Shown: in pieces, positions 15,269 through 23,938 of the stretch | How the letters are laid out: every line of letters begins with the position of its first letter | How positions within the stretch are numbered: position 1 is the stretch's first letter | Source of the DNA: Bacteroidota bacterium | Lineage (GTDB): Bacteria; Bacteroidota; Ignavibacteria; Ignavibacteriales; Ignavibacteriaceae | Length of the DNA: 32,542 nt | Direction: 5' to 3' | NCBI GenBank assembly: GCA_023433685.1 | Contig: JAEYUD010000257.1 | Location: 1-32,542, forward strand | The notes under the pieces: generated by a model | The model's input: only the letters and a program-made list of their open reading frames with translations | Databases searched by the model: none | What the model was told of the DNA's origin: nothing | Program-made: the position numbers and the translations under genes

Positions 15269-15403
15269 ATGGAATTTCTCGAAAAAAACGCTATTTATAT
15301 CGTACTTATAATCGTTATGATCACATGGGGAGGCATCTTCTCCTTCATGTACACATTGGACAAAAGACTAAAAGAACTTAAGCAAGAAGTTGAGGAGAAA
15401 TAA
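15269..15403 (+). CDS. ccmD: CcmD-like small membrane protein
   Basis: A 44-aa frame between ccmC and ccmE: MEFLEKNAIYIVLIIVMITW, then a single membrane helix to about residue 28, followed by a charged coiled-coil-like tail DKRLKELKQEVEEK. AAGGA lies eight bases ahead of its ATG and its stop ends two bases before the ccmE start, so it is clearly part of the operon. CcmD in System I is a single-span protein with a charged cytoplasmic tail that holds CcmE in the CcmABC complex; size, topology and position all fit. Sequence identity with known CcmD is too low to judge by eye, so the name rests mainly on context. Confidence 0.78.
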   Translation: MEFLEKNAIYIVLIIVMITWGGIFSFMYTLDKRLKELKQEVEEK

Positions 15404-15405
15404 AC

Positions 15406-15843
15406 ATGTCAGATCAGACATTTATGCAGAAGAACGGCAGGTTCGTCATCGGTGGCTCTATTATCGTGGTGTTCCTTGCTTTCATGGGTTACTTTTTTAC
15501 CCAGAGCAGCATCGGTTACGAAGAAAGCCTTGCCAAGGTTAAAGAATCAGGCAAGACGATCCGCGCCACCGGCTCATGGGTGAAAGAAAAAAACTATGAA
15601 TACAAAAACAAGGTTTTCACTTTCTATATGAAGGATACCCAGGGCAACGAAATGAAGGTTGTCTACAACGGCGCGATTCCCAACAATTTTGAATCAGCTA
15701 CCAGCGTTGTGGTTACCGGCAAATACGTGGGCGACGCCTTCGAAGCCAAAGACATCCTTACCAAGTGTCCTTCAAAATATCAGGAAGGCGATGTGCCCGC
15801 AGGTGCCAAGCATCCCGATCAGGTGAAGAAGAACGCTTCTTAA
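15406..15843 (+). CDS. ccmE: Cytochrome c maturation protein CcmE (haem chaperone), cysteine variant
   Basis: A 145-aa membrane-anchored periplasmic protein: one N-terminal helix (about 13-31), then the OB-fold domain with SGKTIRATGSWVKEKNY, VVYNGAIPNNFE and VVVTGKYVGDAFEAKDILTK. CcmE carries haem covalently and delivers it to CcmF. In most CcmE the ligand is His in an HxxxY motif. Here the corresponding segment is KCPSKYQ, with Cys121 and Tyr125, the CxxxY type known from archaea and some sulfate reducers. The ATG at 15406 lies two bases after the ccmD stop, with GAGG in the end of ccmD as its ribosome binding site. Confidence 0.94.
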   Translation: MSDQTFMQKNGRFVIGGSIIVVFLAFMGYFFTQSSIGYEESLAKVKESGKTIRATGSWVKEKNYEYKNKVFTFYMKDTQGNEMKVVYNGAIPNNFESATSVVVTGKYVGDAFEAKDILTKCPSKYQEGDVPAGAKHPDQVKKNAS

Positions 15844-15883
15844 TTTTTTTTAACTGGAATAACCCTATAAAAGGAGACCCACT

Positions 15884-18304
15884 ATGGCCGGAAGTATAGT
15901 ACTTACCCTGGCTCTGGTATTTTCACTCTTCTCGATGACCATGTTCTGGTTCGGATACAGAAGAAGTGATGAGCAAGCGTCATACCTGAAGTATGCCCGT
16001 CTGGGATATCATGCTATGGCGATCATGGTAATTGTTGCCTCAACTCTTTTGCTCTATATCATCCTGACCCACCAATACCAGTATAACTACGTTTTCAACT
16101 ACTCAAACAGTGACCTTCCAACCGGGCTTCTGATCTCAACATTTTGGGCAGGACAGGAAGGAAGCTTCATGCTTTGGGTACTGATGACGGCACTCATTGG
16201 TATTGGATTGCAATCATACACTGAAAAACGGGGTGACCTCGAACCAAGGGTGATGATGGTGTACACCCTCACCACATCCTTCTTGCTAATGATGGTCTCA
16301 CCGATGATGAAGAACCCTTTCGCCCTTATCTGGCAGGGTGATAACCCCTTCGTCGAACTGAAATATTTTGATATGAACCTCCTTCAGTCGAACGCGCTGA
16401 GCTTCGTGCAGAGTTTCCTCTTCGGAAATGAAGGCGGAAGCCCGACTCACGTTAAGATCGACAAGGATTTCGTCGGCAACCTCGCCGCCGCGGGTTATCA
16501 AGTATCCGATGTTCTCGTTCACGGAAAAGGACTTAACCCCCTTCTCCAGAACTTCTGGATGCAGATACATCCGCCGATTCTCTTCTCGGGTTTCTCCGCA
16601 ACCGCGGTGCCCTTCGCTTTCGCGATCTCAGCGCTCATCAAAAATGACTATAAAGACTGGGTCCGCCAGGCACTTCCCTGGATACTTTTCTCCGGTGGAA
16701 TTCTTGGTCTCGGTATCATGCTCGGTGGTTACTGGGCTTATGGCGTTCTTGGATGGGGTGGCTATTGGGCATGGGATCCCGTTGAGAACTCAAGTCTCGT
16801 TCCATGGATCATTAGCGTGGCTGCAATTCACACCATGCTCGTTCAGATCAGAACGCAGAAAAAAGACCCCAACAACGGAAGATACCTGATAACCAACATC
16901 CTTCTTTCAATTCTCGCTTTTGTGATGGTTGTGTACAGTACATTCCTCACAAGAAGCGGTATTCTCGGCGACTCTTCCGTTCACTCGTTCGCCGAACCCG
17001 GAAGACTCGTTTACATCTTTCTCGTGGTTTTTGTTGTAACCTTCACCCTGCTTGGTGTTGGCATGATCCTGTTCAGGTTGAAAGACCTGCTCAGGATATC
17101 AAAAACCGGTGAAGAATCCACACTTTCTAGAGAACTTGCCCTCTTCATGGCGGCATTCTCACTCGGAATGTCTGCAATAATCGTGGCAGTCGGCACCTCA
17201 GCGCCCATCTTCGGTGTGAAGGTCGAGATCGATTTCTACAATATAATGCACGTTCCGCTGGCTATTATTATTCTTTTTGTGAATGGACTTAGTCTCGTTC
17301 TGAAGTGGCGCAACACCGCGTCAGACACCCTCAAAAAAGACCTCCTCCGCACCGGAGCCATCACGGCGGTTCTTAGCGTCGCGGCGATCTTCATCGGCGG
17401 TGTCGACAAGATAATGATGATCATCCTCCTCGTTGCCGCGATATTCTCACTCGTTGTTAATGGCGAAGTGATGTTCAGGATCATGAAAGGCAATCAGAAC
17501 AAGATGGGTGCTTACGTGGCTCATATAGGCCTCGCCCTCTTCGTACTTGGTGTCATAGGTTCTTCCGCCTTCAGTTCTGAAAAAGAGATCGACCTCGAAA
17601 AAGGCAAAACCGCCAATGTTCTCGGTTACGATGTTACATTCGCGGGTCTCGAACCATTCCAGGAGAACGGTCACACCAAGTATCACTGCCGTCTCGATGT
17701 GAAGTCGGGTTCAGGCACTGCCGTGGTAAGACCGGTAATGTACGTTGCAGATTTCAATAACTCCCTGATGCGCGAACCCGATATGAAATACGGGCTGCTT
17801 GCCGACTTCTATGTTGCCCCCGTCAGCTTCGATGATGGCTCACAGACCGGCGAAGAAGGCGTCGCAATACAGGAAGGGAAGGATATCAACGTAGCCGGTA
17901 TCAAGATCAAATACAAACAGTTCATTAAACCGGACATGTCAGCGATGACTTCCGATGCCGACTTTAAGATGGGTGTAAAAGCCGACATCACCAAAGACGG
18001 CAAAACTGTTGAGCGCGACCTTCTCTACGCCAGAATTGGCGGCAAGATGCAGTCAGACCCCGTAACCATCGATGAGTTCGGTGTGACCCTTCAGCTAAAG
18101 ACAATGAATCCGGGCGACAAGTCGGCCACCATCACAGTGGTTGACAAAGATGGTAACGCCGCGAAGAAAACCCCGAAAGAGGTACTTACGATCCACGCTT
18201 CAATCAAGCCGATGATCAACCTCGTTTGGGCAGGTGTTCTTGTTGTGGTCTTCGGTTTCGGTGTCTCAATGGTCCGCAGACTTAAAGAAGCACAGAATCA
18301 GTAA
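15884..18304 (+). CDS. ccmF: Cytochrome c maturation protein CcmF (haem lyase)
   Basis: An 806-aa polytopic protein, longer than E. coli CcmF (647 aa). It carries TFWAGQEGSFMLW (about 86-98), the WWD signature WGGYWAWDPVENSS (about 291-304) and conserved histidines in NFWMQIHPPILFSG (His229) and VAAIHTMLV. CcmF takes haem from CcmE and ligates it to the CxxCH of apocytochromes c. Two features account for the extra length: an insert of about 50-60 residues between NPF (about 155) and KGLNPLLQNFW (about 215), where other CcmF proteins have a short loop, and a long C-terminal periplasmic domain (about 560-780) before the last helix. AAGGAG precedes the ATG. The gene ends the operon ahead of a strong terminator. 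Confidence 0.95.
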   Translation: MAGSIVLTLALVFSLFSMTMFWFGYRRSDEQASYLKYARLGYHAMAIMVIVASTLLLYIILTHQYQYNYVFNYSNSDLPTGLLISTFWAGQEGSFMLWVLMTALIGIGLQSYTEKRGDLEPRVMMVYTLTTSFLLMMVSPMMKNPFALIWQGDNPFVELKYFDMNLLQSNALSFVQSFLFGNEGGSPTHVKIDKDFVGNLAAAGYQVSDVLVHGKGLNPLLQNFWMQIHPPILFSGFSATAVPFAFAISALIKNDYKDWVRQALPWILFSGGILGLGIMLGGYWAYGVLGWGGYWAWDPVENSSLVPWIISVAAIHTMLVQIRTQKKDPNNGRYLITNILLSILAFVMVVYSTFLTRSGILGDSSVHSFAEPGRLVYIFLVVFVVTFTLLGVGMILFRLKDLLRISKTGEESTLSRELALFMAAFSLGMSAIIVAVGTSAPIFGVKVEIDFYNIMHVPLAIIILFVNGLSLVLKWRNTASDTLKKDLLRTGAITAVLSVAAIFIGGVDKIMMIILLVAAIFSLVVNGEVMFRIMKGNQNKMGAYVAHIGLALFVLGVIGSSAFSSEKEIDLEKGKTANVLGYDVTFAGLEPFQENGHTKYHCRLDVKSGSGTAVVRPVMYVADFNNSLMREPDMKYGLLADFYVAPVSFDDGSQTGEEGVAIQEGKDINVAGIKIKYKQFIKPDMSAMTSDADFKMGVKADITKDGKTVERDLLYARIGGKMQSDPVTIDEFGVTLQLKTMNPGDKSATITVVDKDGNAAKKTPKEVLTIHASIKPMINLVWAGVLVVVFGFGVSMVRRLKEAQNQ

Positions 18305-18326
18305 CCGCTGACCCCTGATTTTTGAA

Positions 18327-18355
18327 AGGCTGTCCGGCTCCGGACAGCCTTTTTT
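18327..18355 (+). terminator. Intrinsic terminator of the ccm operon
   Basis: AGGCTGTCCGG (18327-18337) pairs perfectly with CCGGACAGCCT (18340-18350) and is followed by TTTTT. It separates the ccm genes from the beta-propeller gene array. Confidence 0.92.
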
Positions 18356-18418
18356 GTTTTCTGCTGAAAAATTAGTATGTTCCCTGAACAAACCATAATT
18401 TTTGTTGCGGGAAGCAAA

Positions 18419-20542
18419 ATGAAAAAATATGTTTTATCCTGGCTGGTATTTTTAATCCCTTCCCTTCAAGCGCAGCTTTCGCCTCTCCAGAGGTTTCAGG
18501 ATATTTATGCCATTACCTCCGTGATCGTCTCTGACGGCAGAATAATCGCGGCCACCGACAAAGAGAAGTTACTGACCAGTACCGATGGTGGAATAAACTG
18601 GGAGGAAATCACTGGCAACATCCCTCCGGGGATAAACAAACTTGCCAAAGCCGGCATTTCATTAATTTTTGGATGCGGCGATAACGGTAAAGTTATCCGC
18701 TCAACTGATAACGGCCTCTCCTGGGTGGAACTTGCCACCAACACTTCTTCAAACCTTCTCTCAATTACATCCATCAACTCATACACCCTTCTTGCTTGTG
18801 GGAAATCAGGCACCATTATTAAAACCACCAACCGCGGTGATTCATGGAGTGTTTCTACAAACGGCAATTACGATCTGAATGATATAAAGTTCTCTTCACA
18901 CCTCACCGGTTGGGTCGCCGGTGAAAATGGAGTTGTCTTAAAATCCACTGACGGTGGAAGCTCCTGGGTGAGGGTTGCCGGAGCAGGTGCTTCCTGTGAT
19001 TTTGCGGTAATATCACTTTACTCAGACGCGGGCGTGGCGATATTCGGGAGGGAAGGTCAGGTTGTAGCTTCCACAAACTCCGGCAATAGTTGGATATATG
19101 GTTACGATAATTCTTACATGACCGGCGACACGGTAATCGGGGCCTGGCATTACAATAACGACACGATTCTATATGCTGATGACCGGGGGGCTATTTTAAT
19201 GTGCTTCATAAAATCAGGCGCGATCAAGTTCGGGAGATATGGCGGAGAGAGCCCAAACCACGCCAGGTATCTTTCTGCTTTCAAGACGGATGACAAGTGG
19301 TTTTACGTGGCAGGGGTGGGTCCAAACCTCGCGCGGGCTTATGGCAGCAGCAATTCATGGAAGCAGTTGCTCGCGTTAACGAAAGGAACGGAACTCTGGA
19401 ACCTCCGGTTTGCCGACAGCAATGTTGGTATTGTATGCGGAAAAATACCGGGGGTGTCTTTTTGGGCACAGGGATATGTTTATGTCACTACAGATGGGGG
19501 GCTCAATTGGCGACTCTCAGCAGATGTGCGTCAACTTGAAGATGTTCAAACGGTCTCGCCGCGAAAACTTCTTAAAATTGATTATACTCTTTGGTTCAGT
19601 GGCGATACAGGTAAAACCTGGCAAAGGTCATCAGCACCATCGGATCTTTTCGATGTTATTTTCACTGATTCCATCAATGGGTACATGACGAGCTATGTAG
19701 ATTTCCCGGCACCCAACGGAGTGAGAACCCGGCTTTTCAGAACCTCGAATGGTGGCCAAACATGGACACTGTTAATGGAATCCAATTACTACTATTTTAC
19801 TGAGATGCTGGCCGGACCCGGTGGTATTGTCTGGCTTAGGGCAAGAGACTGTGCGGCTCTCATGACCAGCAACGACGGTGGATTAAGTTTTCCGGTTACA
19901 AACTACCTTGGTCAAGGTTATGTTGCCGGGGGTCTCGCGGACCAAAGGGGATATATCGCGTTCAGTACAGGCACGATCTCCTTCACAACAAATGCAGGCA
20001 ACTATTGGACAACCACCTATAACTCATCAGGAACAATTTTAAACGGTGGTTCGAATAGCATAAATGGGCAGTCACTGGTAGTGGGTAATAACGGTACAAT
20101 GCTGGCAACAACCAACTCAGGAGAAACCTGGCATGAACTGAACAGCGGTGTGTCATACGACCTTTCGTCCGTCGCGCTGTTACCGGATCTCTCATTCATT
20201 GTGGGGACAACCAATGGTGAGTTCTACAAAGGCGCGCCTCCGGGCATTTTTACGCATGTTAATGCTGAACCTCCTGTGGTGCCTGATGAATTCACTATCG
20301 CGAATTATCCAAATCCTTTCAATGGTACCACAGTTATTTTCTTCACCTTGCGGGACGCGGTGACCTGTTTGCTCGAGGTTTTCACATCGACAGGCTCCAA
20401 GGTACTTGCCACACCGGTCACCGGAATGAAAGGTCCGAACAAATTTGAGTTCAACGCCGGTGGAATTGGTTCCGGCGTTTTTTATTACAGATTGCAGGCA
20501 GGGGAGAAAACCCTTACCAGCAAGATGATACACCTGAAATAG
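18419..20542 (+). CDS. Secreted Ycf48/BNR-type beta-propeller protein with T9SS sorting domain (A)
   Basis: The ATG at 18419 is chosen because a signal peptide follows at once (MKKYVLSWLVFLIPSLQAQ); the frame is open 14 codons upstream. The 707-aa product contains about eleven Asp-box-like hairpins of the form S-T-D-x-G-x-x-W, for example STDGGINW, STDNGLSW, STDGGSSW, TTNSGETW, spaced 40-60 residues apart as in Ycf48-like and BNR/sialidase-type propellers. The last 84 residues (about 624-707) are a type A T9SS sorting domain: FTIANYPNPFNGTTV, then a beta-sandwich with GVFYYRLQAG, ending KMIHLK. The mature protein is thus predicted to cross the inner membrane by Sec and the outer membrane by T9SS. 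No catalytic residues are recognisable. It is collinear with the 701-aa paralogue at 27288 and begins a five-gene operon. Confidence 0.9.
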   Translation: MKKYVLSWLVFLIPSLQAQLSPLQRFQDIYAITSVIVSDGRIIAATDKEKLLTSTDGGINWEEITGNIPPGINKLAKAGISLIFGCGDNGKVIRSTDNGLSWVELATNTSSNLLSITSINSYTLLACGKSGTIIKTTNRGDSWSVSTNGNYDLNDIKFSSHLTGWVAGENGVVLKSTDGGSSWVRVAGAGASCDFAVISLYSDAGVAIFGREGQVVASTNSGNSWIYGYDNSYMTGDTVIGAWHYNNDTILYADDRGAILMCFIKSGAIKFGRYGGESPNHARYLSAFKTDDKWFYVAGVGPNLARAYGSSNSWKQLLALTKGTELWNLRFADSNVGIVCGKIPGVSFWAQGYVYVTTDGGLNWRLSADVRQLEDVQTVSPRKLLKIDYTLWFSGDTGKTWQRSSAPSDLFDVIFTDSINGYMTSYVDFPAPNGVRTRLFRTSNGGQTWTLLMESNYYYFTEMLAGPGGIVWLRARDCAALMTSNDGGLSFPVTNYLGQGYVAGGLADQRGYIAFSTGTISFTTNAGNYWTTTYNSSGTILNGGSNSINGQSLVVGNNGTMLATTNSGETWHELNSGVSYDLSSVALLPDLSFIVGTTNGEFYKGAPPGIFTHVNAEPPVVPDEFTIANYPNPFNGTTVIFFTLRDAVTCLLEVFTSTGSKVLATPVTGMKGPNKFEFNAGGIGSGVFYYRLQAGEKTLTSKMIHLK

Positions 20543-20553
20543 TGGGGTGTAAT

Positions 20554-23500
20554 ATGAAAATTTCCAGATCAAACGGTACATTAACTCTCCTCCCCGCGAG
20601 AGCCTTGGTTGGGCAGGCATTATTGTTCTTTCTGATCCTGTTACCGGTCCCTCCGGCTCTCTTCGCGCAGCAATTCAGGCTCGAACAGACTGAAGCAGTG
20701 ATCACTGAAAGCTGGTCGTCAACGCCATTCAGGAGGGTAAGTTATCTAAACTTCAGAGACAGCCTTAACGGGTTGGCACTCATCGATTCCGTAATGTTCT
20801 CTCAAACAAAAGACGGTGGGAGAACATGGAAGAACAGAACCACTCTTGCCGGACAAAACCGTACATGTGATATAATTGCTTTAACGAACGATACACTGTT
20901 CTATATTTCGGTCAATAATAGATTGGTCTTCTCCTACGATGGAGGTGTAACCTGGGTCAATCATTCCACACCGCAGGGCCTTACCGGTCAGCCTGCTTCG
21001 ATGGTGTTCCACTCCCGCACGCACGGTATTCTTGCCACCACTTCCGGGGAATTATACCGGACCACGGATGGTGGATTTAACTGGGCGGTGATTCCAGGGG
21101 TTTCAGCCGGAGGGAATACCAGGCTCGAAAGGTATGGCAATTATACAATAGGTTACAAGAGCGCGACAGGATTTATTCTCTCTACCGATAATGGTGATTC
21201 GTGGCAACAGGTTAACTTTACCGGTGTGATCCCGGGTCCGAATTACATGAAAATAATGGGCGGGAAGGTCTATATCAGCACCGGTTCCGGATGGTATTAC
21301 ATTGCCAACATTGACGGCACGATCACATACAGCGAGAATACCGGATCATCACTTCAAGCGAAAATGTTTGCATTCCCGAACGAACACGAAGTTTGGGCAG
21401 CTCAGGGAACTGCAGGAACCGTTAAAGTTTCAGCACCTGGCTCGGGTGTCTGGAATGAAACTTCATTCCCTTGCAAGGAATCGGAGTTCTCGGGTGTTTT
21501 TGAGTCGTTCAACGGGCAGATACTCGTGGCAGGTTATGATGTTTACAACTTCTTCTCGTTAATGATGCTTAAAAATCCCGGTTCCCGTTTCAGCGTTAGA
21601 ACTGCACGGCTTCCGGGCAACTATCGTATTTCAGCGGTCAGGATCATTAATCCGTCTCTCTATCTTATGGGCACCCTCGAAGGTTTCATCTTTAGATCAA
21701 CTGACTATGGCAAGTCTTGGGTTAACACTACCGCTGGCAGCATTTCACCGGCAGTGAACGACATTGCCTTTAAAGATGCCAACCTCATATTCGCAGGTTG
21801 TACCAACGGGATTATTCTCAGATCGACCAACAGTGGTTTGAGCTGGTCGGAAATCGCGACAAATATCCCGGATAATATTACCGGAATAGAATTTAAACCA
21901 ACCGATTCCCTCTTCATCATCACTGATAATGCCGGTTATGTGGCATCCACTGCAACTCTCTCCAATTTTGTACAACTCGGCAGATCTTTCAGCAATTCCG
22001 GGAATTTATACAAGATCAGGTTTCAGGACAGGCATTCCGGCTACATAGGTGGTCAGTATAGATGCAGTTACACGGTTGATGGAGGGAAGACTTGGATTGA
22101 TTATCCCGGAAGTTATCTAACGACGGTGAATACCTCCCGGGTTCAGGGGGCCGCATCGTACACTCTCCAAACCGACGGTGTGGTAAACATGAAATTCAGT
22201 GACAACTCACTCGATGCCACTCCAAGGTTTTCCACACAATTCCGGCTCATCGACAATGACACCCAGAGCGGTTACATGCTTGACAACTACCTCGGCGCTA
22301 TCACCGCGATCTATCCGGGAAGTGGGCGGTTCGAGTATTTCAGGGCCGGTGGTCCCCGGAATTTAAAGGCATTCGACTACCACAACCCCCTAAATGCCTT
22401 GGCGGCCGGCGATAACGGTGAAATTCTTTTTATCTCTCAAAAGGTGGCCAACGACCCACCGATGATCTGCACCAACCTGACCCCTTCTGATACAGCGATC
22501 ATTTACGGGCGTGAGGTTTTCTTCGAGTGGAAAGAGCCAAACATAATCTCCCCCAATCTTGAGTACCGTATAGAGCTCGCAAAAGGAGATACGGGTTCGG
22601 TTTTGTTTTCACAACAAGGCTTGACGAAAACGGAATGCCGTTTGACAGGGCTCGAGGAGGAGAACCGTTATTTCTGGAGGGTACAGGCAAGAAACGAATT
22701 TGGTTGGGGCGAATTTACTCCCTGGACTGATTTTTTCCTGATGCGGCAAGTGTACACTTTCACTGAGCACCCTCTACCGGGCCCGGCAACCGTCAACTCG
22801 GTTTCCGAAGGATCGAACGGTGTCGTCTGGGCTGCAGGTGATGGTGGTTTTATCGCGAAGTCTTCAACTTTTGGCACTTCATGGGAAGTTGTGCCCGTGC
22901 AGTTCACGGATGATTTCAACCACTTTTTTGTGAATCAGTTCACGAACTCACTATTTCTCACTACTGTCTCCGGTGAGCTGATCTATTCGTCTGACGGTGG
23001 AAACACATGGCAAAAGAAGGCTCCTGTTCTGCCGGGGGCAGTTGTCAGTTCCATGATCTTCTCCTCACCTGACGAAGGCTATTTATGTGGCAGTGCAGGA
23101 CTTTTCGCCCGGTCAACTGATGGAGGGGCTACCTGGAGTCCTGTGACGGTGCCTTCCGGATCAGTGAACCTTAACGCGATTATCACTACAGAAGACGGAA
23201 CAATTCTTATAGCCGCCGATGACGGGATTATTTTGAGATCGACCGACCATGGCGGGCAGTTCAGTATCAGTGAGATATTTTCAGGTGATGATTATAAAGC
23301 CTTGTTCAGCTTTGCCGGGAAGCTGTTCCTCCTGAATCAGTCAGGTTCCGCAAGAACAAGTAGTGATGGTGGAATTACCTGGGGGGTACAACCGTTGAAT
23401 TTTAGAGGAAACATCGTGTCAATTGATGGTCATGGCCTCAGGTTCAGGATACTTTCGGGCAACAATGCACTTTACTCCTCCACCCGGAGAGGAGACGGCC

Positions 23501-23922
23501 TTTCACAACAGTTCGTGCCGGGGAACATGCAAGTACGGACACTCTTCCTTACAACATCCGGAAATCTCATACTGGCAGGGACCGGATCATCGGTAGTAGT
23601 AGGGAAAGACACTTCGACCATTTACAACTCCATTGAAGAGAGCCCCATTATCGAGAGTCCAGGTGATTTTAAATTGTCTCAAAACCACCCCAATCCCTTC
23701 AACGGCTCGACCGTGATACAGTTCACCTTGCCCGCTGATTCAGACTGCCGGCTCGAGGTGTTCTCCCCTGTCGGGTCAAGGGTGTTTGAATCTGAAATAA
23801 ATGGTGTAAAAGGAACAAACAGCTACAGTTTCGATGCATCATCACTCAATTCCGGTGTCTATCTTTACCGTTTGACGGCGGGTGGTAAGGCATTAACCGG
23901 GAAGATGGTCTTGTTGAAGTAA
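20554..23922 (+). CDS. Large secreted beta-propeller/Fn3 protein with T9SS sorting domain (B)
   Basis: The ATG at 20554 gives 1,122 aa with a long signal peptide (hydrophobic core about 19-37, ending PALFAQQ); a GTG four codons upstream is possible but less likely. Layout: propeller region 1 (about 50-620) with seven Asp-box-like hairpins (KDGGRTW, TTDGGFNW, STDNGDSW, STDYGKSW, STNSGLSW), a fibronectin-III-like domain (about 633-730; VFFEWKEPN, then YFWRVQARNEFGWGEFTPW), propeller region 2 (about 740-1030; SDGGNTW, STDGGATW, SDGGITW), and a T9SS sorting domain (about 1038-1122; NHPNPFNGSTV to KMVLLK). It lies 11 nt after gene A and 16 nt before its paralogue. The sorting-domain DNA is nearly identical to that of the gene at 27288 and less like that of its own paralogue. 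Confidence 0.9.
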   Translation: MKISRSNGTLTLLPARALVGQALLFFLILLPVPPALFAQQFRLEQTEAVITESWSSTPFRRVSYLNFRDSLNGLALIDSVMFSQTKDGGRTWKNRTTLAGQNRTCDIIALTNDTLFYISVNNRLVFSYDGGVTWVNHSTPQGLTGQPASMVFHSRTHGILATTSGELYRTTDGGFNWAVIPGVSAGGNTRLERYGNYTIGYKSATGFILSTDNGDSWQQVNFTGVIPGPNYMKIMGGKVYISTGSGWYYIANIDGTITYSENTGSSLQAKMFAFPNEHEVWAAQGTAGTVKVSAPGSGVWNETSFPCKESEFSGVFESFNGQILVAGYDVYNFFSLMMLKNPGSRFSVRTARLPGNYRISAVRIINPSLYLMGTLEGFIFRSTDYGKSWVNTTAGSISPAVNDIAFKDANLIFAGCTNGIILRSTNSGLSWSEIATNIPDNITGIEFKPTDSLFIITDNAGYVASTATLSNFVQLGRSFSNSGNLYKIRFQDRHSGYIGGQYRCSYTVDGGKTWIDYPGSYLTTVNTSRVQGAASYTLQTDGVVNMKFSDNSLDATPRFSTQFRLIDNDTQSGYMLDNYLGAITAIYPGSGRFEYFRAGGPRNLKAFDYHNPLNALAAGDNGEILFISQKVANDPPMICTNLTPSDTAIIYGREVFFEWKEPNIISPNLEYRIELAKGDTGSVLFSQQGLTKTECRLTGLEEENRYFWRVQARNEFGWGEFTPWTDFFLMRQVYTFTEHPLPGPATVNSVSEGSNGVVWAAGDGGFIAKSSTFGTSWEVVPVQFTDDFNHFFVNQFTNSLFLTTVSGELIYSSDGGNTWQKKAPVLPGAVVSSMIFSSPDEGYLCGSAGLFARSTDGGATWSPVTVPSGSVNLNAIITTEDGTILIAADDGIILRSTDHGGQFSISEIFSGDDYKALFSFAGKLFLLNQSGSARTSSDGGITWGVQPLNFRGNIVSIDGHGLRFRILSGNNALYSSTRRGDGLSQQFVPGNMQVRTLFLTTSGNLILAGTGSSVVVGKDTSTIYNSIEESPIIESPGDFKLSQNHPNPFNGSTVIQFTLPADSDCRLEVFSPVGSRVFESEINGVKGTNSYSFDASSLNSGVYLYRLTAGGKALTGKMVLLK
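23737..23922 (+). repeat. Sorting-domain DNA nearly identical to 29208-29393
   Basis: Within the 3' end of gene B, 50 nt (23737-23786) are identical to 29208-29257, and 42 nt (23823-23864) are identical to 29294-29335, followed by another 20 identical bases after one mismatch. Divergent patches lie between. This exceeds the similarity in the remainder of the two genes. Confidence 0.85.
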
Positions 23923-23938
23923 TCTAAAAAGGTGAACA

